Source: Parachlamydiaceae bacterium (GTDB lineage: Bacteria; Chlamydiota; Chlamydiia; Chlamydiales; Parachlamydiaceae). From it: a stretch of 5,778 nucleotides of DNA. The notes below the pieces were generated by a model, which had not been told where the DNA came from, searched no databases, and saw only the letters and a list, made by a program, of their open reading frames with translations. The translations under genes and the position numbers were made by a program. The stretch lies in the NCBI GenBank assembly GCA_003164155.1, contig PLSG01000344.1, forward strand, positions 1 to 5,778, read 5' to 3'. How positions within the stretch are numbered: the stretch's first letter is position 1; each line of letters begins with the position of its first letter. Shown one piece after another: positions 1 to 5,326 of this stretch.

Positions 1-217
1 CCTTCCCCTACACCACATTTTCGTGAACGAGCCCGAGCCCGACTCCTACTCTTTGATGTGATAGTGGATTTAAAGTCTTGCATACCAGGTGCTTACAGAT
101 GGATTTGAAGTCCGATTAGCCTCTGCCTGCGCTCTTTCCAAAATTTTTCTTCAGAAAAAAGCCCTTGAACCGCCATTATGTAAAACGGTAATTTGTGCAG
201 CTGTACCGCCATTTACG
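1..217. other. Intergenic region with no supportable gene
   Basis: All three forward frames are closed early: stops at 106-108 (frame 1), 59-61 (frame 2) and 24-26 (frame 3). At most the last few codons of an upstream gene could lie before position 61, and I cannot say which frame. A GTG-initiated frame from 89 runs into the repeat element at 218 and has no ribosome binding site, so I do not call it. Visible structure is modest: TGGATTTAAAGTC at 65-77 recurs with one mismatch at 100-112; ACCGCCATT at 169-177 recurs at 205-213; CAGCT at 198-202 and AGCTG at 220-224 can pair around an inner ACCG/CGGT stem. Confidence 0.5.
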
Positions 218-224
218 GTAGCTG

Positions 225-262
225 GTCAGGTCCCCCCCCGGAGGAACCGAGGGGGACCTGAG
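225..262. repeat. AGGAA-loop hairpin, copy 1
   Basis: TCAGGTCCCCC at 226-236 pairs perfectly (11 bp) with 251-261. A small internal loop (C237-C238 opposite A250) follows, then CGG (239-241) pairs with CCG (247-249) around loop AGGAA (242-246). The apex lies within the 10-mer GGAGGAACCG (240-249), which is also found at 4907-4916 and, inverted, at 357-366. There is no trailing T run, so this is not a classical intrinsic terminator. It forms the left arm of the MITE-like element. Confidence 0.75.
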
Positions 263-343
263 GAAATGTAGTATAAAAGCTAACTTTTCTAATCCGTAAA
301 GTGAAAAGCTTATAGGCGCACATTCGCTGTCTAGAAATTTTAA

Positions 344-380
344 GTCAGATCCTCCTCGGTTCCTCCAGGGGGGATCTGAC
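344..380. repeat. AGGAA-loop hairpin, copy 2 (inverted)
   Basis: This is the inverted partner of the hairpin at 225-262. 344-356 pairs with 368-380: nine Watson-Crick pairs at the base and two more (354-355 with 369-370), with two T·G wobbles. G358-G359 pairs with C365-C366 below loop TTCCT (360-364), the complement of AGGAA. The wobbles favour folding as + strand RNA. Compared with copy 1, the pair G230-C257 has become A349-T375, a compensatory change that keeps the stem. It lies about 100 bp upstream of the start of the 657-aa gene and could be in its 5' leader; I see no convincing promoter there. Confidence 0.7.
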
Positions 381-460
381 CAGTTACATTTACGAAGAAT
401 ACGATTTAAGCCAGCACCGAGATTTTTGGTTAAAATTCCAATATCTTTAGGTGTTAGATG

Positions 461-470
461 GGGAGAGAGG
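461..470 (+). promoter_or_regulatory. Ribosome binding site for the 657-aa protein
   Basis: GGGAGAGAGG ends 10 nt before ATG 481 and is the only purine-rich Shine-Dalgarno-like stretch nearby. It lies downstream of the longer possible GTG start at 451, which has no such sequence in front of it. This decides the start in favour of 481. Confidence 0.6.
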
Positions 471-480
471 CCTTTTAGCT

Positions 481-2454
481 ATGTTTGACGAAGCGAATCT
501 TCTCCGGATTACTACTCCTTTTGATTCACCAATCGAAGCAGGATGCAATCATTTATACCGCGAAGCTATTCGCAAGATCCTGCGTCAGATCCTTCCTAAG
601 GATTTTCACGAGCGCGTGAGCCTTCAATCTAAGGAATTGAGGGAATTGCGCGAACACTTTGAAACGCTTTTGCCTAGCTTTACTTCTTTTTGCAGTGAGC
701 GGCAGCCTCCTTATCATATTTCATTTTACAGCTTATGTAAATTCAGGCAAAACGCCTTTAAGTTTTTTTTTGAGATGATCAGTTCTTGGCTTGTGCCCGG
801 AAGGCGGTTGAATGTGGCGGTGTTATATGCTGCGGATTTCTGTCTGCCGGATCTTGGAAACGAGCTCTACACTATATGTGAAGTCGTCGTGCGCGTTGAG
901 AGCGAAGAAGAAATGGAGCTCATCTACAACACATTGCCTTTGATCGATACTGAAGTGCGCTTAGGCATTTCCTCTTCCTATTATGCCAACCGCATTTTGG
1001 AAATCAAAGGACTTGCGGCCGACGGCAAGACAGCTCAGATTCAAGAATACATGGCCTACTTGGTGCGTCGCTTGCCGCGCTATTTCCATTCTGACATATT
1101 CATGGAGATGCAGCACGTGCTGGTGATCTGCTTGGATGAATTCAAGGCAGAGCGGGGCAGCCGTCATCTGAGCCGTATTATCTGCGTGCACTATCTTTTC
1201 AGGCAATCGCTGCAACGCGCCATTAAAACTGCGCCGGAAAAACGGCATGTGCGCCTGAAATTATTTAGGGCGCGGGTTGGACATGGACCATCGGCCAAGT
1301 CTGTTTTGGGTGTTCTCATAGGGATAAACATCATCAAAGACAAAGAAGTCTTTGCCGAGCGGCACCTCATGAAGGCCATTCAGAACTGCCTGCCCAACCT
1401 TAAGCCCATTGCCGGCTCGTTCTTTTCAAATCGCAGAGGCTCGGAGCATATTACCACTTTGTACTTGGAGATTGAAAAAAACCAGGGTGAAGATTTCACT
1501 GTGGAGGAGATCTTGCGCATTCAAAGAGATGTCCCGTTTGAATTGGAAGTGCGCATAGAGCAATTGATGCATCCTGTGTTTATGCCCACCAATGAAGAGG
1601 AGGTGTTGCGCAATATCCTCATGTTAAGCCATCAGATCAGGTACGTGCGCGATATTCCTCAGGTGATCATTTCTTTTGAAAAGCAAACCCATACGGATCT
1701 TTTATTCACGCTAATCTTAGCCCGGGTTTTAAAAGGGTCGATGCCGTCTTTGCAGGAGATGTTTCAAGAGGCTAAGAGTCCTTTAGAGTATATTCACGAC
1801 CGTTCAAGAAAATTGGGTTTTCTGCGCAAGAAGTATGCCAAAGAAGTGACTGTATTTAAAATCAAAATATCTAAAGAGCACTTTTTGCGAGGCGATCACT
1901 CCATCGATCTTTTTAGGGCTAGGCAGTATGTGTCGAGCGAGCTTGAGAAAGTTGTCGGCGAGGTGCGCGATTTCAATGGAGGGATGATCTCCAAGCAAAC
2001 CGAACAGTTGCACGCCATACACGCTCTTTTGGTGGATGGAAGTAAGTATCCCACCTTTATATTGGATAATCTTTTTTACGCTGTCTCGCCGGGTATCATG
2101 CGACATATGCTTGACCCGCATATTTTTAAGACCTTGTTTATGATGCTTTTGGAGGCCATGGAAGATAAACTCAAGCACTCTGCGCCATGTACCCTCAAGA
2201 TCCACACGGAACCCGAGTATATTTTGGCGATGGTAAAATCCAAAAGCCCCAAAATTCAAGATGAGATGAACGCGGCCCTACAGCATATCAGCCCGTCTTC
2301 GACAGATTTGGCCACGGCGTTTATTGATGTTTACGACAACTATTATTACGGTTATATTTATCACAGCAATGTGTTCCTCAAGCGGTTAGAGTTTTCACAG
2401 GCGCTGGAAGCTGCGACGGCCGTCAGGCAAAAAGTGGGTACGGTATTTGAGTAA
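481..2454 (+). CDS. Conserved-type hypothetical protein, 657 aa, function unknown
   Basis: I do not recognise a domain. Start ATG 481 is preferred over GTG 451 because GGGAGAGAGG lies just upstream of 481; the protein is then 657 aa beginning MFDEANLLRI. No signal peptide and no convincing membrane segment are visible, so it is probably cytosolic. The N-terminal 300 residues are largely helical in character, rich in Arg, Glu and Leu. From about residue 320 to 420 the pattern becomes mixed strand and helix (LYLEIEK near 327; VPFELEVRIEQL from 351; PQVIISFEKQTHTDLLF from 393), which suggests one or more small alpha/beta modules without identifying them. A tyrosine cluster, YDNYYYGYIY (618-627), lies near the C-terminus. 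The frame is intact throughout, with a T9 run at 763-771. It is probably conserved among chlamydiae, given the neighbours; that is inference. It sits about 100 bp upstream of rpmB, which has its own promoter. Confidence 0.85.
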   Translation: MFDEANLLRITTPFDSPIEAGCNHLYREAIRKILRQILPKDFHERVSLQSKELRELREHFETLLPSFTSFCSERQPPYHISFYSLCKFRQNAFKFFFEMISSWLVPGRRLNVAVLYAADFCLPDLGNELYTICEVVVRVESEEEMELIYNTLPLIDTEVRLGISSSYYANRILEIKGLAADGKTAQIQEYMAYLVRRLPRYFHSDIFMEMQHVLVICLDEFKAERGSRHLSRIICVHYLFRQSLQRAIKTAPEKRHVRLKLFRARVGHGPSAKSVLGVLIGINIIKDKEVFAERHLMKAIQNCLPNLKPIAGSFFSNRRGSEHITTLYLEIEKNQGEDFTVEEILRIQRDVPFELEVRIEQLMHPVFMPTNEEEVLRNILMLSHQIRYVRDIPQVIISFEKQTHTDLLFTLILARVLKGSMPSLQEMFQEAKSPLEYIHDRSRKLGFLRKKYAKEVTVFKIKISKEHFLRGDHSIDLFRARQYVSSELEKVVGEVRDFNGGMISKQTEQLHAIHALLVDGSKYPTFILDNLFYAVSPGIMRHMLDPHIFKTLFMMLLEAMEDKLKHSAPCTLKIHTEPEYILAMVKSKSPKIQDEMNAALQHISPSSTDLATAFIDVYDNYYYGYIYHSNVFLKRLEFSQALEAATAVRQKVGTVFE

Positions 2455-2494
2455 CGGCCGTTTGCAATAGTTGCGCACTCTTGTGAATAATGCC

Positions 2495-2523
2495 TTGCTA
2501 AAAAGAGATAATCTAGCTATCAT
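2495..2523 (+). promoter_or_regulatory. Sigma70-type promoter for rpmB
   Basis: TTGCTA at 2495-2500 matches four of six -35 positions, followed by an optimal 17-bp spacer and TATCAT at 2518-2523, matching five of six -10 positions. Transcription would start near 2530, giving a leader of about 27 nt that contains the rpmB ribosome binding site. It lies entirely in the gap between the 657-aa gene and rpmB, so rpmB can be expressed independently. An alternative -10, GATAAT at 2507-2512, has no -35 at usable spacing. Confidence 0.55.
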
Positions 2524-2556
2524 GTGATGCACAAATGAACTTATGGGAGATTTGTT

Positions 2557-2832
2557 ATGCCAAGAGTATGTCAAGTTACAGGAAAAAAACCCGTCCGCGG
2601 TTACAAGTACTGCATTAGGGGTATTGCCAAAAAGAAAAAAGGGATCGGTCTTAAAACGACTGGTAAGACGAAACGCCGTTTTCGTCCCAACCTGACTAAA
2701 AAACGCGTGTGGTTTGGCGAAGAGAATCGCTTCATAAAGTTGCGCTTGACAACTTCTGCTTTGCGCATCATCGATAAAGTGGGTATCAACAAAGTGGTAC
2801 GTGAATTGCGCGAAAAAGGGCAAACCGTTTAG
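2557..2832 (+). CDS. rpmB: 50S ribosomal protein L28
   Basis: Structural protein of the large ribosomal subunit. The 91-aa product begins MPRVCQVTGKKPVRG, nearly identical to the E. coli L28 start (MSRVCQVTGKRPVTG), and continues with the family signatures TKRRFRPNL, RFIKLRLTTSALRIIDK and a C-terminal LREKG. It is 13 residues longer than the 78-aa E. coli protein. The excess lies between residues 16 and 37 and includes the basic run GIAKKKKGIGLK, which I recall as typical of chlamydial L28; it is the best taxonomic marker in the window. Start ATG 2557 has GGGAGA 6 nt upstream. The only near-N-terminal cysteines are C5 and C19, and no paired CxxC zinc motifs are present. A good promoter lies at 2495-2523. 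The gene is followed at once by a large palindrome rather than by another ribosomal protein gene. Confidence 0.97.
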   Translation: MPRVCQVTGKKPVRGYKYCIRGIAKKKKGIGLKTTGKTKRRFRPNLTKKRVWFGEENRFIKLRLTTSALRIIDKVGINKVVRELREKGQTV

Positions 2833-2850
2833 TTTTATTCGATTCAGAGC

Positions 2851-2955
2851 TTAGGAAATTTAAACGCAAAGGCGCAAAGGCGCAAAGAGAACGATGAAAA
2901 TATATGTTTTCCTGTTCTCTTTGTATCTTTGCGCTTTTGCATTTAAATTTCGTAA
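2851..2955. repeat. Large imperfect palindrome with CGCAAAGG-type units
   Basis: The arms are about 43 bp each: 2851-2893 reads TTAGGAAATTTAAACGC then CAAAGGCGCAAAGGCGC, and 2913-2955 is its near reverse complement. GAGAAC (2887-2892) pairs with GTTCTC (2914-2919), and an inner stem GAAAA (2896-2900)/TTTTC (2907-2911) closes loop TATATG. The left arm also holds short tandem units: GGCGCAAA at 2871-2878 repeats at 2879-2886. I recall AACGCAAAGGCGCAAAG-type palindromes as a dispersed repeat in several bacterial phyla, so this is probably an inserted repeat. It fills most of the rpmB to ubiD gap and may stabilise or end the rpmB transcript, but it lacks a clear terminal T run after a GC-rich stem. 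Confidence 0.75.
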
Positions 2956-3068
2956 CTATTTATGTCTCTCACTTTCTGTGAGGAGTGTGCATAGCTGCGA
3001 AATTTTCTAGGCTCTATGACCAAAAACCTTGGTCAGTTGCATTTAAACAGTTTAGCTAGCCTGAAAGT

Positions 3069-3074
3069 GGAAGG
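3069..3074 (+). promoter_or_regulatory. Ribosome binding site deciding the ubiD start
   Basis: GGAAGG stands 4 nt before ATG 3079. The alternative in-frame ATG 3016 has only a weak TAGG upstream and would add 21 residues with no counterpart in UbiD proteins. A stronger GAGGAG at 2980-2985 has no standard in-frame start at good distance; only CTG 2995 would fit. Confidence 0.5.
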
Positions 3075-3078
3075 CCAA

Positions 3079-4872
3079 ATGAAAGGCGTTATTAATTTAC
3101 GTCAGTTCCTGAAACTTCTGCGCCAAGAGCGAGAAATCATCGATATATTTCATCCGGTCGATCCCCATCTGGAATTAGCCGAAATACATCGTCGCGTCGC
3201 CGCGGCCGATGGCCCTGCTCTTTTTTTTCACAAAGTAAAAAATAGCGCCTTCCCCGTCGTCACAAACTTATTTGGCTCTACCAAGCGGATCTCCATCGCT
3301 TTTCAAAATAAGCCAGAGGAATTTGTGCGCGAGATGGTGACTTTGGCCACGCATGCCTTCCCGCCCTCCCTCAAAACACTGTGGAGCAAACGCGCTCAGT
3401 TAAAAAAAGCGGTGCAGCTGGGCACTTCGCTGCGCCGTTCAGGTCCAGTGACTGAGGTGCGCATGGCCACCTGCGATTTAGAGGCCTTGCCTTTGCTCAA
3501 GTCTTGGCCGTTGGATGGGGGAGCCTTCCTTACTTTGCCGCTAGTTTATACCGAACCTCCGGGCGGCGGTCCGCATAATTTGGGAATTTACCGCATGCAG
3601 CGCTACAGCAAAAATGCGGCTGGCCTGCACTGGCAAATCGCCAAGGGGGGGGGCTTTCACTATCATCAGGCCGAGCAGCGACAAGTTCCCTTGCCGGTCA
3701 ACGTATTTTTAGGGGGGCCTCCGGCTTTAATGCTCAGCGCCATCGCCCCTTTGCCCGAAAATGTCCCCGAGCTGCTCTTAGCTTCCCTTTTGCAGGGGCA
3801 AAAATTGGGGACAGTGTCTTCGCCGCATAGTCCCTATCCCTTAGTCTCCGAGTGCGAGTTTGCTTTGGTTGGCAGCTGTCAGCCCCATCAAAGGCGGCTT
3901 GAAGGGCCTTTTGGAGACCATTACGGCTACTACAGCTGGCAACACGAGTTTCCTGTGTTTGATTGCCAGCACATCTACCATCGCCGCGATGCCATTTATC
4001 CCGCTACAGTGGTCGGCAAGCCTCGCCAAGAGGATTTCTATATTGGCGACTATCTTCAAAAGCTGCTTTCACCGCTTTTTCCCGTAGTAATGCCCGCGGT
4101 TAAGTCTTTGTGGAGCTATGGAGAGACAGGTTTTCATGCTTTGACAGCGGCTGTGGTCAAAGAACGCTATTATCGCGAATGCATGTCTTCGGCCTTCCGC
4201 ATTTTAGGCGAAGGGCAGCTGTCTTTGACAAAGTTTCTCATGCTCACCGATAGGCCTGTGGCCGTGGACAATTTTAAAGAAGTGCTCACTACGGTCCTCG
4301 AACGCTTTAAGTCCGAGACTGATCTATTTGTTTTTTCCAACCTATCTTTGGACACTTTGGATTATACCGGCCCTGCTTTAAATAAGGGGTCGCGGGGCGT
4401 CATGTTGGGCATGGGCGATAAAATACGCGACTTACCGGTAGAATTCAAAGGCACTTTGCCTGCTCCCTTGTCGGCGGCACGGGCTTTTTCGCCGGGCTGC
4501 CTAGTGTTGCAAGCGCCTCCTTTTGTCGCTTATAACGCTTTTTCACAGCTCTTTAACTCTCCCGATTTTGCCCAATGGCCACTTTTAATCTTGGTGGATG
4601 ACCTGTCTAAGGCGCTGAAAAGTTCGGCGGCTTTCTTGTGGACGGTCTTTACGCGCTTTGAACCAGCTGCCGATATCCACTTTGGCAAGGCCGAGGTGCA
4701 TCGCCATCATTTATGCTATTGCGGCCCCATGCTGATCGATGCGCGGATGAAGCCAAACTATCCTCCCGAGGTGGAGTGCGATGCGCAGACGGCTAGCACG
4801 GTCACGCACCAATGGATGAATTACTTTCCAAAGGGCCTCGCGATGGGAGATAGTTCCGACGCGCACGTCTAG
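3079..4872 (+). CDS. ubiD: UbiD-family prenyl-FMN-dependent decarboxylase
   Basis: UbiD enzymes remove the carboxyl group from (prenylated) aromatic acids using prenylated FMN made by a UbiX partner; none is in this window. In chlamydiae the likely pathway is futalosine-type menaquinone synthesis, which is inference. From ATG 3079 the protein has 597 aa, longer than E. coli UbiD (497 aa). Its N-terminus matches that enzyme closely: LRQFLKLL (7-14), VDPHLELAEI (27-36), GPALFF (45-50), NLFGSTKR (63-70). Aligned from memory to E. coli UbiD, N167 and E260 fit the metal ligands, IYR 170-172 and W185 fit the flavin site, and EGPFGDHYGYYS (275-286) carries the catalytic Glu and the proton-donor Asp (D280). 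K189 stands where E. coli has Arg. A G9 run (3645-3653) encodes the glycines after K189. Starting at ATG 3016 would add 21 residues unlike the family. I recall a UbiD-like gene beside rpmB in Chlamydia (the CT085-CT086 region), unverified. Confidence 0.93.
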   Translation: MKGVINLRQFLKLLRQEREIIDIFHPVDPHLELAEIHRRVAAADGPALFFHKVKNSAFPVVTNLFGSTKRISIAFQNKPEEFVREMVTLATHAFPPSLKTLWSKRAQLKKAVQLGTSLRRSGPVTEVRMATCDLEALPLLKSWPLDGGAFLTLPLVYTEPPGGGPHNLGIYRMQRYSKNAAGLHWQIAKGGGFHYHQAEQRQVPLPVNVFLGGPPALMLSAIAPLPENVPELLLASLLQGQKLGTVSSPHSPYPLVSECEFALVGSCQPHQRRLEGPFGDHYGYYSWQHEFPVFDCQHIYHRRDAIYPATVVGKPRQEDFYIGDYLQKLLSPLFPVVMPAVKSLWSYGETGFHALTAAVVKERYYRECMSSAFRILGEGQLSLTKFLMLTDRPVAVDNFKEVLTTVLERFKSETDLFVFSNLSLDTLDYTGPALNKGSRGVMLGMGDKIRDLPVEFKGTLPAPLSAARAFSPGCLVLQAPPFVAYNAFSQLFNSPDFAQWPLLILVDDLSKALKSSAAFLWTVFTRFEPAADIHFGKAEVHRHHLCYCGPMLIDARMKPNYPPEVECDAQTASTVTHQWMNYFPKGLAMGDSSDAHV

Positions 4873-4883
4873 TAACCCAAGGG

Positions 4884-4938
4884 GCTAGTCCTCATACCCT
4901 AAATCCGGAGGAACCGGATTTAGGGTATGAGGACTAGC
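4884..4938. repeat. Perfect 25-bp hairpin, AGGAA-loop copy 3
   Basis: 4884-4908 is the exact reverse complement of 4914-4938, leaving loop AGGAA (4909-4913). The apex CCGGAGGAACCGG contains the 10-mer shared with the hairpins at 225-262 and 344-380, while the rest of the stem (CTAGTCCTCATACCC and so on) is unrelated to them. It starts 12 nt after the ubiD stop codon, so it will be at the 3' end of the ubiD transcript and could block exonucleases or help end transcription. The following bases (AAATGCAG) are not a T tract, so it is not a standard intrinsic terminator. The perfection of so long a stem suggests recent arrival or strong selection. Confidence 0.85.
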
Positions 4939-4939
4939 A

Positions 4940-4970
4940 AATGCAGACTATCACACGCTGCATTGTCTTT
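4940..4970 (+). terminator. Small hairpin with T-rich tail after ubiD
   Basis: AATGCAG (4940-4946) pairs with CTGCATT (4958-4964) around an 11-nt loop, followed by GTCTTT and one more T. The stem is short and the tail interrupted, so termination activity is only possible. Position, directly behind the 25-bp hairpin and downstream of ubiD, is consistent with ending that transcript. Confidence 0.3.
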
Positions 4971-4987
4971 TAGGTCTCGTCTTTTCC

Positions 4988-5090
4988 TAAACCCCGGAGG
5001 GGTGGTCTCTGTAAGCCCAGGGTGAACGTTGCCGCGGAAGCGGCAAGTGAACCCTGGGTAAAGTATAAAAGATATAAAACCCCGGAGGGG
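4988..5090. repeat. Composite repeat: two CCCCGGAGGGG boxes around a hairpin
   Basis: AAACCCCGGAGGGG occurs exactly at 4989-5002 and 5077-5090, as direct repeats, each containing the small palindrome CCCCGGAGGGG. Both are followed by related sequence (TGGTCTCT and CGACATCT). Between them lies the hairpin at 5016-5058. I recall CCCCGGAGGGGTGACA boxes alternating with CCCAGGG/CCCTGGG palindromes as dispersed repeats in several bacterial phyla, possibly REP-type elements moved by RAYT transposases; this is unverified. A 121-codon frame starting at 5022 is produced partly by this repeat and is not called as a gene. Confidence 0.7.
5016..5058 (+). repeat. Structured hairpin with GGAA tetraloop and tandem G·A
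   Basis: CCCAGGGT (5016-5023) pairs with ACCCTGGG (5051-5058), and TTGCCGC (5029-5035) pairs with GCGGCAA (5040-5046) below loop GGAA, which fits the GNRA tetraloop class. Between the two helices, G5024-A5025 faces G5049-A5050, which could form tandem sheared G·A pairs; A5026-C5027 can pair with G5047-T5048, leaving G5028 bulged. These are features of stable folded RNA, so if transcribed this would be a compact structured element. No ncRNA family is recognised. Confidence 0.6.
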
Positions 5091-5099
5091 CGACATCTA

Positions 5100-5296
5100 T
5101 CTAGCGAACCATTAAATACAATTTTTGGCAAATTTAGAATTTATAAATCCACCACAATTCTTCAAATCTTGATTGTTCAGATGTCGCTTCTCTGGAGTTT
5201 AGGAAATGCAAAAATAATTGGCTTTGACCATTTTAGTCAGCGAGCAGGGGTTGAATGTAGAAAGCATTTGTCGGATGAATTAATAAAGCTTATAAT
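5100..5296. other. AT-rich intergenic region, no gene seen
   Basis: Open frames here either begin inside the repeat at 4988-5090 or lack a ribosome binding site and family-like protein character. The sequence is AT-rich with no long palindrome or tandem array. It serves as spacer between the repeat block and the signals in front of the 117-aa gene. A decayed gene cannot be excluded. Confidence 0.45.
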
Positions 5297-5326
5297 CAAA
5301 ATCAGAAATATTGATTTTGGTTTTTT
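5297..5326 (+). terminator. Weak terminator-like hairpin
   Basis: CAAAATCA (5297-5304) pairs with TGATTTTG (5312-5319) around a 7-nt loop; G5320 and then six T (5321-5326) follow, and a second T run is at 5331-5337. The stem has few G-C pairs, so it would be a weak intrinsic terminator. It would insulate the downstream gene from transcription through the repeat block. Confidence 0.35.

Larger units (their letters stand above)
210..394. mobile_element. MITE-like element with inverted arms and direct-repeat flanks
   Basis: The core is 218-387. Its left arm (218-262) and right arm (344-387, read on the other strand) match closely: GTAGCTGGTCAG against GTAACTGGTCAG at the tips, then a shared GGAGGAACCGAGG. 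The core is bordered by CATTTACG at 210-217 and again at 387-394, an exact direct repeat of 7-8 bp that looks like a target-site duplication. The 81 bp between the arms encode no protein; they contain a further inverted pair, CTTTTC (284-289) with GAAAAG (303-308), flanked by TATAA and TTATA. Small size, inverted ends and a duplicated target fit a non-autonomous transposable element moved in trans by a DDE-type transposase. A REP/BIME-like origin is possible instead: the left tip reads GTAG, as in REP sequences moved by RAYT transposases, but those do not duplicate their target. No transposase gene is present in the window. Confidence 0.5.

Noticed and set aside
154..166. TTTTTC/GAAAAA hairpin as a terminator
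   Set aside because: All but one pair are A-T and no GC-rich stem or T tail follows on the + strand.
65..213. Roughly 35-bp periodic direct repeats (65/100 and 169/205) as a CRISPR-like or iteron array
   Set aside because: Only two unrelated pairs, each with two copies; no third unit is present.
89..271. 60-codon forward frame
   Set aside because: It begins with GTG lacking a ribosome binding site and its C-terminal third is read from the hairpin of the MITE-like element; the Pro/Arg-rich tail reflects the repeat.
763..771. Run of nine T in the 657-aa gene as a phase-variation site
   Set aside because: It simply encodes three Phe codons in AT-rich sequence; less suggestive than the G9 run, with no family context for switching.
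1804..2259. 151-codon reverse frame inside the 657-aa gene
   Set aside because: Antisense shadow of a clearly coding frame; no supporting start signal.
2415..2462. Two ACGGCCGT palindromes (2416-2423, 2454-2461) that could pair across the stop codon
   Set aside because: Each is self-complementary and only 8 bp, the loop would be about 30 nt and no T tract follows; chance is likely.
2395..2823. 142-codon reverse frame covering rpmB
   Set aside because: Shadow of rpmB, whose identity is certain, and it runs through the rpmB promoter.
2962..2994. 10-codon leader peptide ahead of ubiD
   Set aside because: ATG 2962 has no ribosome binding site and no run of regulatory codons; it was kept only as a remark on the isolated GAGGAG.
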